This document shows, one piece after another, positions 26,001 through 34,312 of a DNA stretch of 64,000 nucleotides (position 1 is its first letter; each line of letters opens with the position of its first letter). This DNA comes from Candidatus Lokiarchaeota archaeon (GTDB lineage: Archaea > Asgardarchaeota > Thorarchaeia > Thorarchaeales > Thorarchaeaceae). The DNA is taken from contig WJIL01000009.1 of the NCBI GenBank assembly GCA_014730275.1, positions 32,182-96,181 of the forward strand, written 5' to 3'. The notes below the pieces were generated by a model. It was not told where the DNA came from. It saw nothing but the letters and a program-made list of their open reading frames with translations, and made no database searches. Made by a program: the position numbers and the translations under genes.

Positions 26001-26468
26001 CAAACTTGTCTCAAAAAGTACTCTGTACTTGTGCTCAGTTCTTTTCACCCTTTTCTGTGCTTGTACACGGTCCGTTACATCAAGGATTATCCCGCTCAAA
26101 TACTGTAATACACCCCTCTCATTCCGGACTCCTTTTCCTCTTTCTTCTACCCACCTGATTTCCCCTTCAGAATCTATAATCCGGTAGTCAATTGCAAAAT
26201 GGCAGTTATGTTCAACTCCATGCTCAACCTCTTGTCTTACATATGAACGATCATCAGGATGAATGATGCTGTTGTAAGAACGAACTTTGTTGTCTATGAA
26301 ATCTGATGCAGGGTATCCAGAGATGTCTTCGATCCCGTCACTCAGCCAGTGCATGGTCCAATGCTTATCCATGGCGCACTCATAGACTGCCCCATGAATA
26401 TTGTCAACTAGGGTCCGGTACTTCTTGTCAATTTCTTCGTGGCCCCTTTCACATTTTTTCGAGTCCAT
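23037..26468 (-). CDS. Soluble histidine kinase with seven PAS domains
   Basis: Cytoplasmic sensor kinase, 1143 residues and no membrane span. By eye seven PAS/PAC units occupy roughly residues 15-910, each opening with a YR/FR-x-L pattern and ending in an ITER/ITDR-like PAC strand. Units 3 and 4 are close copies (both contain SPIG-x-EILD, EIFGV, EDPNTP/KDPNTP, KIRNREP). The kinase core follows: H-box MGHDIRND with His near 939, N-box NLLENSAIHN, G-box DNGSGIP and GGVGIPQAL. ATG at 26468 has GGGGAC 9 nt upstream. No response regulator is encoded nearby, as is common for archaeal kinases. Ligands unknown (heme, FAD or small molecules). Confidence 0.92.
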   Translation of the reverse strand: MDSKKCERGHEEIDKKYRTLVDNIHGAVYECAMDKHWTMHWLSDGIEDISGYPASDFIDNKVRSYNSIIHPDDRSYVRQEVEHGVEHNCHFAIDYRIIDSEGEIRWVEERGKGVRNERGVLQYLSGIILDVTDRVQAQKRVKRTEHKYRVLFETSLNGIAFTDMNGHFIETNRAFQEMIGYTNDELSQLTYHDVTPEEYHEKEQIIYNSQVIDRGYSGLYEKEYIRKDGSRFPARIRTWLLYRSDGSPWCIAAVIYDITREKERLKSIEESEERFRSLFNESPIGMEILDVEGKIVRANEAALEIFGVDSEEKVLGFSLLEDPNTPDYVKEKIRNREPVSYESEFDYSLVRERKMYETSKSGVVNLETHITPLRMDNESDIERFMVQIENITERKQALKALEKSQERFFALFQQSPIGIEILDDEGCIIRANSAAQEIFGVSDEEDIIGFNLLKDPNTPEHIKEKIRNREPYRFDSKFDFSLVQKHNLYETSREGIVYLETLITPLGGTGNSEPKGIMIQLQDVTEQIMALKALEESEEKYRTTLEAMDDPMHVIDDNLRITLTNPALRKWLEELGLRSDIVGVRVTNAFPFLDETAIEEYRQVFQAGIVHKTRERNQVGQRTIYTETTKVPVKKGGQIVHILTKIRDITKQQRDQRKLLRSEKRYRTLIKSMDLGFLFHGSDGKIKSMNPSASEILGITEKEGLNSKIQELGIPLRTEEGNRLPPSKIPLNICLRTGKPSKDLVYQIQNKQKNERRWVIMRAVPLTYLEHEEPSEFYTTIRDITDRYRAERALREERDLAQKYLDIAGSIMVILDPDGHIETINDKGCSILGYEEKELIGKNWIDSFIPRKLRQSIREVLQSLGNGNGEDVERMENPILTKEGNERIVEWRNSPLYDGEGNITGVISSGIDITERKKMEENLRTAAETANLYLDVMGHDIRNDLQAIIMAVDILRDQPAKSKDDHFFDTIIEASNDATHLIQKVNSMRGFLFAPLREISLSDIMGVVLSDFKASYPYMDVELIKKVDSPIVEADDYLYNLLMNLLENSAIHNNKSNPYVRIQIEKLGKGYEISIIDNGSGIPESKKEAIFDSNRRYGGVGIPQALRIADKYGAEISIHDRIRNQPKQGTEFRIWLPKVSDGD

Positions 26469-26695
26469 TTCGGAATTAGTCCCCTAATATTTCCGACCAA
26501 ATCGCATTGCCAATTGGCACTGATTGAGTATTTTGCAGCATTTCAGATTGCGGATATATCCCTCTGAGCCATCGGATAGCGGAATATAGCTCTTTAGTTG
26601 TAATTTTAGTCTTTTCCCGATAGCATCCTTCAAAAGAAAAGTTGAAGAGCCTAATTTTTGTTGTTTTTAATACATAGACATTCATATGGGCAGCG

Positions 26696-29041
26696 CTAGT
26701 TTCCTGCAAATTCAGTTCTAGTTATTATTTCCTCTTGTACAAATGGATCTAATTCGATGAAATACGCGCTATACCCAGCTACTCGAACTATAAGGTTCCT
26801 ATGCTGTTTTGGATGAATCTTTGCTTCTTCAAGGGTCTCCCTGTCAACTACATTGAACTGAACGTGCAAGCCACCTAGTTGGAAATAGGCATTCACCAGC
26901 GAGATGAATTTCTTTCTATTCTCTCTATTCTTGAATATGCTTGGCGTGAATTTCATATTGTAAAGGGTTCCATTGTAACAGCAGCCATGATCCAGCTTGG
27001 CAACGGATTTCATTGCTGAAGTAGGGCCTTTTACATCCCTATTCTGTGTTGGAGATACCCCGTCAGAGAGCATGGTACCGGCTTTACGCCCATCCGGTGT
27101 TGCGCCAACACGCTCGCCCATTGGAATATACATCGACACCGAAAAGAGCGCCCCATGATAGGGTGCATCTCTTGTAGTCATCTTGCTCTGAATAGTTGTA
27201 CAGAACACTTTTCCAGTCCTTTTTGCCAATTCGTCTACTTCGTCAATGTCGTTTCCGTAATTGGCGACCTCGTTTTCAAATCTGACTCTGAGAGCTTCGT
27301 TCTCATGGTAGTTGTTGGCGAGTACATCCAGTAGAGTGCTCATATCGAGCTCTTCAGTTCTGAAGACGAATTCACGTATGACTTGGAGTGAGTCTGCCAC
27401 ATTGCCAATTCCGACGCCCATTATGCCTCCACTATTGTATTTTGAGCCGCCCTCTTGCATTGTCACGCCCTCTCCAATGCAATCCTGCAGGAGAGCCGAA
27501 ATGAAAGGTGTTGGTTTCTCATCTGCAAGTACTTGGGCTGCCATTCTGTCAGCTCTGGTAAGAAGACTAATGGCGTGTTTCAGCTGCGATTCATAAGCTT
27601 CCCAGAGTTCTTCAAGAGATTCGAATTCACGAGGATTTCCTGTTTCTATGCCAACTTGCATACCCGTGATTGGGTCAGTACCATTATTGAGTGTCACCTC
27701 GAGAATCTTCAGGAGATTGACATATCCGATATTTGGGCGCACATCTGATTTCCCTTCAACAATGGGCTCAACGCAACCGAGAATGGAATAATCGTAGGCT
27801 TCATTCTTTTCGACCCCCTTTTTCACCATCATGGGCATGATGATTTCATCATTGAATAGACCTGGCATGCCCAAGCCCTTTGAGATGAGGTCTGTGACTT
27901 TGAGTTTGTACTCCTCGGGAGTATCCGGGTGCCAACGGAAGGAAACGGTTGGTTGAGTCAGGTGGATGTTTCCAGTTGCCTCAATAATCAAATCGGTGAG
28001 TTCGTTACATGTATCCTCACCTTCGGCGTTCTGACCCCCGATAGTCAGGTTCTGGAACATCGGATGCCCTGCAAAGGCTCTGCTATAATACTCATCTCTC
28101 AACTTGATCAAAGATGTGAATTTAATCCAGAGCATTTCGATAAGTTCTGTTGCTTCTTCCTCAGTAAGCTTACCCGATTCGATATCTTGGTGGTAGAAAG
28201 GTAGCATATACTGGTCGAATCGACCTGCGGATATTGAATGGCCATTGGATTCGGTCTGTACAAGAAGGTGAATGAACCAGAATGACTGCAGGGCCTCCCA
28301 GTACGTACGCGCCGGTTTTTCGGGTACTCTTCTACATATATTGGCTATCGATTTCAGTTCATCTTTTCGCTGAGAATCGGTCTCACGAGCCGCTAGGTCT
28401 TCAGCCCGTTCAGCGAATCTATGTGCGAATTTGATTACTGCCTTTAGTTCGATTTCTACGGAGCGGTAAAACTCCTGTTTATTTTTGTCTCTTGGATATT
28501 TCTGCTTCAATGATTCTACCCGTTCGAGGATTGATTGTAAACCTTGGTTTAGTACTTCTCGATAATCAACAGTAACATGACCGATTCCTGTGCCTGGAGC
28601 CCCGATAGTGAACAAGCCTGCTTCTGCCGCTTTCTTTGCTTCTTCAGGCATCTTCTCATTGCAAATTTCTGCTGTACTCTTGCCTTCCCAATACTGGAAC
28701 ACTTCTCTAAGGGTATCCTTATCGGTTTCACTAATCTGGAAGGGTTCCGTTTCTCGTTCGCTAAGAGTATCCAGCTCGTCGTTTATCCATGTCCAGCTGT
28801 ATTCCGGAAAAACCTGACATGAACGTGGTGTCGGGCCCATATTGCCAACAATTCGCTCTTCCGGTTCTATTCGAATTGTCATGTTTTCAAGCACGTGCTC
28901 AAACGCCTTGGCAAGTCTGAGCATCTGGCTTTCATCTTCATGCTTCCTTAGATACTCTGTGAAGAGATTAGCACGTTCAGCAGAAAGAGTTGGTGACGCC
29001 TCAAGCATTCGTCGCTTCATACGCTGGGTTCTCTGGGTCAT
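26696..29041 (-). CDS. Glycyl radical enzyme (PFL/diol-dehydratase superfamily)
   Basis: Oxygen-sensitive radical enzyme of 781 residues. The glycyl radical site is RVAGYSAYF with Gly near residue 756, 25 residues from the end as usual. The thiyl cysteine is in LGCVEP near residue 422; the Cys-x-Glu pattern separates it from true pyruvate formate-lyase (two adjacent Cys) and groups it with the dehydratase, lyase and decarboxylase GREs. I cannot choose among diol dehydratase, TMA-lyase, isethionate lyase, hydroxyproline dehydratase or arylacetate decarboxylase. The upstream gene on the same strand is an aminotransferase, 37 nt away, which favours an amino-acid-derived substrate. No activating enzyme lies next to it. 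Confidence 0.9.
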   Translation of the reverse strand: MTQRTQRMKRRMLEASPTLSAERANLFTEYLRKHEDESQMLRLAKAFEHVLENMTIRIEPEERIVGNMGPTPRSCQVFPEYSWTWINDELDTLSERETEPFQISETDKDTLREVFQYWEGKSTAEICNEKMPEEAKKAAEAGLFTIGAPGTGIGHVTVDYREVLNQGLQSILERVESLKQKYPRDKNKQEFYRSVEIELKAVIKFAHRFAERAEDLAARETDSQRKDELKSIANICRRVPEKPARTYWEALQSFWFIHLLVQTESNGHSISAGRFDQYMLPFYHQDIESGKLTEEEATELIEMLWIKFTSLIKLRDEYYSRAFAGHPMFQNLTIGGQNAEGEDTCNELTDLIIEATGNIHLTQPTVSFRWHPDTPEEYKLKVTDLISKGLGMPGLFNDEIIMPMMVKKGVEKNEAYDYSILGCVEPIVEGKSDVRPNIGYVNLLKILEVTLNNGTDPITGMQVGIETGNPREFESLEELWEAYESQLKHAISLLTRADRMAAQVLADEKPTPFISALLQDCIGEGVTMQEGGSKYNSGGIMGVGIGNVADSLQVIREFVFRTEELDMSTLLDVLANNYHENEALRVRFENEVANYGNDIDEVDELAKRTGKVFCTTIQSKMTTRDAPYHGALFSVSMYIPMGERVGATPDGRKAGTMLSDGVSPTQNRDVKGPTSAMKSVAKLDHGCCYNGTLYNMKFTPSIFKNRENRKKFISLVNAYFQLGGLHVQFNVVDRETLEEAKIHPKQHRNLIVRVAGYSAYFIELDPFVQEEIITRTEFAGN

Positions 29042-29078
29042 TTTCGGAAATCACCTTCTCTGAGATTTCTTCGTTCTG

Positions 29079-30266
29079 CTAATTCAATAGCGTTGGAAGA
29101 TAATCGCCGAGTAGATCTAGTGCTTTGTTGATTCGTTCTGTAGATGTTGCATAGCAAAGCCTCAAGAAACCTTCACCGAAGCGTCCGAAAGCTGAACCAT
29201 GAACGGTTACAACTTTCGTGTTTTCAAGAATGTCTATGGCAAGGTCCCATGATTTCTTTCCATATGCTTGCACATCTGGAAAGGCGTAGAATGCTCCTCC
29301 TGGAGCTGCAAGGTTTATTCCTTCGATTTCCTTCAGTCCTTCAACCATGATTCTTCGTCTTCTAGTGAATGTTTCTCGCATCTCTGTTATGCAGTCCTGT
29401 GGGCCTTCTACTGCTGCTTGGCCGGCTTTCTGAGATATTGAAGTGGGCATGGCAATCACATGCTCTTGAAGATGAACCATGGCGTCTATGATTTCCTCTG
29501 GCCCCGTTGCGAAGCCGATTCGCCAGCCTGTCATTGCGTAGCTCTTTGATAATGAGAAGAGCGATATCGTACGCTCTTCCATACCGGGTAGAGAACCTAT
29601 CGAAATCGGCGCTTCATCAGTGTAGTAGTACTTCTCGTAAGCTTCATCAGAAAGAACGTAAAAATCGTGCTTGATTGCTAAGTCTGCAATCTTCCGAAGT
29701 TCATCCTCTGTTGTAATCCCGCCTGTTGGATTGTTTGGGCTATTAACAACGAGAAGCTTGGTCTTGTCTGTAATCAATTCCTCGATATCTTCTGCCCACA
29801 TACCAAAATCATGTTCCTGCTTCAATTGAATCGGTACTGGTTTTCCCTCAGCTAGCTTAACGTGTGCGTAATGGCTCACAAATCCAGGATCGGGATACAT
29901 GACTTCGTCACCTGGTTCAACCAGCACCATGTTCGCAAGCAAAAGGCCGCCCATTCCTCCAGCTGTACAAATGACTTGACTAGTGGGATCTATGTCAATG
30001 CCATTGTCTTTCTTGGCTTTCTTTGCAAATGCTTTTCTGACCTCCATAAGCCCCGCATTGTGTGTGTACTTTGTATAGCCTTGGTCTATCGCTTCTTTGG
30101 CAGCCTCTTTGATATACAGAGGTGTATCAAAATCGGGAACTCCTGCTGTTAAGTCAAGCACATCGCTTCTCTCTAGGGCCATGTTGTACATTTTGCGGAT
30201 TTCGCTGTGCGGCACGGTTTGGTTTCTTTTGGCCAACATTGCTTGCACCGACGTGTTTAGTTCCAT
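29079..30266 (-). CDS. Aminotransferase class I/II (PLP)
   Basis: Fold-type I aminotransferase of the AspC/aromatic subgroup, 395 residues. PLP-binding Lys lies in SLSKSYAMTGWRIGF; NSPNNPTGG holds the Asn, SDEAYEKYYY the Asp and Tyr, and the C-terminal GEGFLRLCYA the carboxylate-binding Arg. It converts an amino acid to the 2-oxo acid. It is in one operon with the glycyl radical enzyme. TATA-like sequences at 30275-30291 on this strand sit only 10-25 nt before the ATG at 30266, so the true start might be the ATG at 30239, preceded by CGGTG. Substrate not predictable from sequence. Confidence 0.9.
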   Translation of the reverse strand: MELNTSVQAMLAKRNQTVPHSEIRKMYNMALERSDVLDLTAGVPDFDTPLYIKEAAKEAIDQGYTKYTHNAGLMEVRKAFAKKAKKDNGIDIDPTSQVICTAGGMGGLLLANMVLVEPGDEVMYPDPGFVSHYAHVKLAEGKPVPIQLKQEHDFGMWAEDIEELITDKTKLLVVNSPNNPTGGITTEDELRKIADLAIKHDFYVLSDEAYEKYYYTDEAPISIGSLPGMEERTISLFSLSKSYAMTGWRIGFATGPEEIIDAMVHLQEHVIAMPTSISQKAGQAAVEGPQDCITEMRETFTRRRRIMVEGLKEIEGINLAAPGGAFYAFPDVQAYGKKSWDLAIDILENTKVVTVHGSAFGRFGEGFLRLCYATSTERINKALDLLGDYLPTLLN

Positions 30267-30340
30267 GGTCGAGTCTTTTATATCATATTAAAGGGGCTTT
30301 ATGTCTCGTTAGAGTTAGTTAAACAACTACGGTGAGGTCA

Positions 30341-30814
30341 ATGACAAAACCCACAGCTGATGAAGTTCGAAAAGCCAATATGGAAACTCTTGCTGCCGCC
30401 CACGCTGTATACGTGGAATCGATGCGAGAATTTGGTGGCAAAGAGGGGCTTGAGAAATTGGGAGAGGCGAACCGAATCCATGGAAAGGAACTGGGTGAAG
30501 GTGCCATAGAAGATGGAGCACTTAGGAAAGGCGACCTTCGCTCTATATACGAATTCTTCGAAGCTGCTCATCCCTTCTTTGGTTTCGAAATTGAACTGCT
30601 TGATGTGGACGAGCATTCATTGCGCCTGAAAGTACATTCCTGCCCATGGATTGAAACTTTCAAGTCCAAAGGCGCACAGGAAAACATCTGCCAATGGGTC
30701 TGTAAAATGGATGAGGGAATTGGGCAGGCGGTCAATCCAGATTTAGAAATGACCATACCGAAGTGTATGATGCGCGGCGATGATTACTGCATCTATCATT
30801 GGGAGGAATCCTGA
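30341..30814 (+). CDS. L-2-amino-thiazoline-4-carboxylate hydrolase-like protein
   Basis: 157-residue cytoplasmic protein. The C-terminal half has the ATC-hydrolase family pattern: HSCPWIETF, then ENICQWVCKMDEGIGQAVNP, then a conserved MRGDDYCIYHW end. The N-terminal half is helical. Known members open the thiazoline ring on a bacterial route to L-cysteine, but most relatives are untested. ATG at 30341 is preceded by GGTGAGG; an in-frame GTG at 30332 lies within that site. The stop directly touches the start of the RraA-like gene, so the two are translationally coupled. Function in this organism is inference. Confidence 0.65.
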   Translation: MTKPTADEVRKANMETLAAAHAVYVESMREFGGKEGLEKLGEANRIHGKELGEGAIEDGALRKGDLRSIYEFFEAAHPFFGFEIELLDVDEHSLRLKVHSCPWIETFKSKGAQENICQWVCKMDEGIGQAVNPDLEMTIPKCMMRGDDYCIYHWEES

Positions 30815-31483
30815 TTGACCAACAAGAAGACCGACCTCTTGAAACGCGTTCTGAAACTTTACGTAGCGGCTGTGTCAGACGCAGCTGATGAGCTTGAACT
30901 CTCTCCGGTTTGCATGGATCGAGAAATCCGCCCGGTTACAAAAAATACACGAATGGCTGGATTTGCTCGCACAGGGAAACTCGTTCGTGCCCCGGTTCAG
31001 AGACCGTATGACGAAGAACAATTACATGATTTCATGAGTTTGGCAACGCAAGCCAAGAAAGGCGATTTGGTAGTGATAACTAGCTCCGGTGCAAATGATT
31101 GTTCTGTTTGGGGGCAAGTGCTTACCCGAATAGGAAAGCCGAAGGGCTTGCAAGGCGCTGTTGTGGATGGCACTTCTCGGGATATTCATGATATTGATCG
31201 AATGAATTTCCCTGTGTTTGCTCGTGGAAGACACCCCGCAACAATGCGCGGACGCCTTGATATGGAATCAGTTGGTGAGCCAATAGTCTGCGGTGGTATT
31301 GTTGTCAAACCTGGAGATCTTATTTTTGCAGATGGAGATGGAGTTGTGGCAGTACCTCGGGACCACGCTGAAGACGTTATTTCAGCAGCAGAGGAGGTAG
31401 TTGGAACTGATACTTGGTGGGCCGGAAAACTCGAAGAAGGTGAAGACCCTCATGACCTTCATGAAGAAAAACCGATTCCGTAA
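30815..31483 (+). CDS. RraA-like protein (HMG/oxaloacetate aldolase family)
   Basis: 222-residue RraA/MenG-like protein. The substrate site motif is present: GLQGAVVDGTSRDIHDI (the Arg-Asp pair binds the oxo-acid and a divalent metal), after a glycine-rich WGQVLTRIGKPKG segment, with VKPGDLIFADGDGVVAVPR further on. Characterised relatives are class II 4-hydroxy-4-methyl-2-oxoglutarate/oxaloacetate aldolases; others only bind RNase E in bacteria, which is not relevant here. TTG start follows GGGAGG by 8 nt with no gap from the upstream stop. It may act on a 2-oxo acid from the same pathway as the ATC-hydrolase-like enzyme. Confidence 0.85.
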   Translation: MTNKKTDLLKRVLKLYVAAVSDAADELELSPVCMDREIRPVTKNTRMAGFARTGKLVRAPVQRPYDEEQLHDFMSLATQAKKGDLVVITSSGANDCSVWGQVLTRIGKPKGLQGAVVDGTSRDIHDIDRMNFPVFARGRHPATMRGRLDMESVGEPIVCGGIVVKPGDLIFADGDGVVAVPRDHAEDVISAAEEVVGTDTWWAGKLEEGEDPHDLHEEKPIP

Positions 31484-31494
31484 TAGCTAGAGAA

Positions 31495-32625
31495 CTATAG
31501 CGAAATTGGATAGGTTCCCTTCTCTTTCGCATAGTCGTACATATGGACAACTTTCTCCGGTGTAGAATCAGGCTGTATGTTATGGGCAGGAGCAAGGATG
31601 TAACCTCCCTCTGGAGCAAGGGCCTTGATTCGGGTCTCTATCTCATTCTCAAGATCCTCAATCGTTCCAACAGCAGACATAGCCTCCTGTAAATCAATGC
31701 CACCATGAAATGTGAGGCGATTCCCATACTTCTCTTTCAGTTTGAACGAGTCCATACCCTTGGCAAGCGGCTGTATAGGATTGAGAATATCCACCCCCAC
31801 CTCCATGAGATCCTCAATCATAGGTTCAACGGCACCACACGAGTGGTACATGACCTTCACGTTTGGAGCCCGTTTGTGGATATCTTGGTATATCTTCTCG
31901 TGTCTAGGCTTGATATGCTCCCGATACATTTTCGGTGACATTATCAATCCATTCTGATGACCTAAATCATCCCCCACAAGCACGATGTCGAGGTACTCCT
32001 TGGTTTCATCAAGTAGGACTCTGTTCATCTCCAAAGCGAGATTCATCGATTTGTCCATCATGGCAGCTGCTAGCTTCGGTCTTGACATCAAATCAATGAG
32101 GAACTTCTCAAATCCGCGCATGTAGTGCGCACATATTTCGAATACCCCCCATGGGCCTCCAACCATTCCTACAACTGCGTAATCCGTTTCTTCGTGGAGG
32201 TATTTGGCTCTCTCAACAACGCCCTCCATTCGTGCTGGATCTTCTGGGTCGGGCCAGTCATAGTTTTCAACTTGTTCAACCTCGGTGAATTCAGCCCATG
32301 GATGGTGTAGTATCTCCCAATACAAACCTACCCATTTTCCACGAAAACCAAATTCTGTATCCACGGTACCATCAGGATACTCTGTTGGTTCGAAATCTGA
32401 TCCTGGTTTCATGTATACTCGTCTGAAGTCTATATGAAGCCGCTTAAGCATTTCTTCAGAAATCATCCATGAACTCATTATTCCCCATTGTTGCGTTTGT
32501 TCTGCTTCAATTCCAAGATACTCACGAGCGCTCTTGTGAGCCTGTGGAGTGATCCACATATCTAATGGCACGCGATCTGGTTCTTCATGATTATATGCTT
32601 TGTAGAATCTCTTTCGCGACTTCAT
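31495..32625 (-). CDS. Uroporphyrinogen decarboxylase-like methyltransferase family protein
   Basis: TIM-barrel protein of the UroD/MtaA/CmuA family, 376 residues. It shows the family start RKRFYKAYNHEEPDRVPLD, VGMVGGPWG, the GDDLGHQNG motif and the Zn-site region MYHSCGAVEPMI, then FHGGIDLQ near the end. In anaerobes such proteins mostly transfer methyl groups between corrinoid proteins and coenzymes rather than make heme. The ATG at 32625, 8 nt after GGTGAAAG, is preferred over ATG 32640. A TATTAAAAA element near 32663 is its likely promoter. No corrinoid protein gene is adjacent, so its methyl donor is unknown. Confidence 0.85.
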   Translation of the reverse strand: MKSRKRFYKAYNHEEPDRVPLDMWITPQAHKSAREYLGIEAEQTQQWGIMSSWMISEEMLKRLHIDFRRVYMKPGSDFEPTEYPDGTVDTEFGFRGKWVGLYWEILHHPWAEFTEVEQVENYDWPDPEDPARMEGVVERAKYLHEETDYAVVGMVGGPWGVFEICAHYMRGFEKFLIDLMSRPKLAAAMMDKSMNLALEMNRVLLDETKEYLDIVLVGDDLGHQNGLIMSPKMYREHIKPRHEKIYQDIHKRAPNVKVMYHSCGAVEPMIEDLMEVGVDILNPIQPLAKGMDSFKLKEKYGNRLTFHGGIDLQEAMSAVGTIEDLENEIETRIKALAPEGGYILAPAHNIQPDSTPEKVVHMYDYAKEKGTYPISL

Positions 32626-32887
32626 GGCTTCTTTCACCATCTACATATCCAAGAACGTTTTTTAATATCACCTTAACAGCCCCTGAAGACGAGACAATCT
32701 TCCATCAGTACATTTGGACCAGTTGTTATTGCTATTCTTCTCTATTTCATATTCTCTATGCAGAGCGTCCATGCGTTCAATAGAAACGCTTTCGAGGTTT
32801 TGGCATATTTGGGGCATGTAATGTAATACTGGCTGCTTCGTTCTCTTAATCCTAAATTAAGTATCCAAACCAGACCGCAGACTTTAA

Positions 32888-34312
32888 TTGATGTTTATGT
32901 TATCACGCGATATCGTGGGTGCTATGCCAGAGCCTGACACAGAGACGGTCACAAAACTACTTGGTGAAATCGTTGGCTCGGAACGAGTGACTGACAAGGA
33001 TTTTGATATCATTGCATATTCTCGTGATTTGAGTCCTGCCAAACCAAAGAAAGCTACACATATCGTGATGCCTGAATCAAGAGAGGAAATCCAGAAGATT
33101 CTCGCATTGGCCAATGAGCATGATATTCCAATCTATCTCCGTGGTGGTGGAACCTCTCATTGGGATGCTTTTCTACCTCAGGAACCCGGTATCCTGCTGG
33201 ACCTGTCACTGATGAACGAAGTCCTTCATATCGATGAGCGGGATCTTACCGTGACTGTCGAGCCTAATGTCACTTGGGCTAAGCTTGACAAGGAACTGCG
33301 GAAACACGATCTTACCTATCTGTGTAGTGAAGCGGGCGGACCTGCAATGACCGTCGGTGGGTCTGTTATGAAAGCGGGCGGAGGACCCCACGGTACGGCG
33401 AAGTTTGGTTTCCATGGCAACTCTGACATTATCAGTCTTGAAATGGTTTTGCCAAATGGTGACGTAGTCAACACAGGATCAGCCGCCTGGCCGAGTGCTG
33501 GCAAATTCAAACGGCAGTGCTTGGGGCCTGATGTTGCTGGTCTCTTTATCGGTGCTGAAGGAAGTCTAGGAGTGTGCACCGAGCTAACCCTGAGGATTCG
33601 GCCTACCTCTGATTACAAAGAACGCTTGTTCATGATTATGCCGACGCTGGATGAAGTTGTTGAAATTGGCCATTTCATCAATTATCACGTTGGCGATGAA
33701 TTATTGAATGGCTTCTATTTGGCTGTTGACCCGGCTGCGCCCGAAACCTTTGTTGTCATGATGGATATATTTGGCTACGAAGAGGAACTGATTGAGCATC
33801 GTAAGGAAAAGATAATCGAGAAGGTTGAGGAATTAGGGGGAGAAATGCAGGATAGTGCTCCAGCCGATGATTACTACGATCGGATTCTAACAGGCCTTAC
33901 TGATATCTTCGCAGCTGGTGTTTGGCACTTCTTCGGTTCTGGCTCCTTGCGGATTGATGATATCAAGTTCCTGTATGATGTCTGGAAGGAGGAGCTGATT
34001 GAGAAACGTGGTTACAGGAAAGCTGCGTTCGGTGGCCAAGTTCTCCCTAGGAACTGGCTTGCATTCATGGTAGCAAACTATGAGGAGCCAGAAGAATGGG
34101 ACGAGATGATGGAAATAGCGGACGAAATCAATGAAATTGTATTAAACGGGCCTGTGGTTCCGTACGGTATTGGAGGAAAGCATGGACTCCGTCCTTTCCT
34201 ACGGGCACGGGACACTGGATACTACCGGCTTCTGAAAGAAATCAAACGAACGGTTGACCCGAACAACATACTCCAACGTGGCATATTTTTTGCAGAGGAG
34301 GATTTAGAATGA
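32888..34312 (+). CDS. FAD-linked oxidase, GlcD/D-lactate dehydrogenase type
   Basis: FAD-binding PCMH-type oxidoreductase, 474 residues. The FAD domain includes PIYLRGGGTSHWD, TVEPNVTWAKL, GGSVMKAGGGPHGTAKFG and AEGSLGVCTELTLRI; the C-terminal cap ends with the usual RTVDPNNILQRGIFF. It oxidises a 2-hydroxy acid such as lactate, glycolate or a longer acid. The next gene overlaps by 4 nt and encodes the Fe-S electron acceptor, giving a GlcDF/DLD-HdrD-like pair. The first codon is uncertain: TTG 32888, ATG 32891 and ATG 32924 are all in frame; I kept the longest form. Confidence 0.88.
   Translation: MMFMLSRDIVGAMPEPDTETVTKLLGEIVGSERVTDKDFDIIAYSRDLSPAKPKKATHIVMPESREEIQKILALANEHDIPIYLRGGGTSHWDAFLPQEPGILLDLSLMNEVLHIDERDLTVTVEPNVTWAKLDKELRKHDLTYLCSEAGGPAMTVGGSVMKAGGGPHGTAKFGFHGNSDIISLEMVLPNGDVVNTGSAAWPSAGKFKRQCLGPDVAGLFIGAEGSLGVCTELTLRIRPTSDYKERLFMIMPTLDEVVEIGHFINYHVGDELLNGFYLAVDPAAPETFVVMMDIFGYEEELIEHRKEKIIEKVEELGGEMQDSAPADDYYDRILTGLTDIFAAGVWHFFGSGSLRIDDIKFLYDVWKEELIEKRGYRKAAFGGQVLPRNWLAFMVANYEEPEEWDEMMEIADEINEIVLNGPVVPYGIGGKHGLRPFLRARDTGYYRLLKEIKRTVDPNNILQRGIFFAEEDLE

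Noticed and set aside
26476..26709. 77-codon ORF on the minus strand between the kinase and the glycyl radical enzyme
   Set aside because: AT-rich, no ribosome site, overlaps the glycyl radical gene end, and the translation looks like random sequence; it is more likely the leader of the kinase gene.
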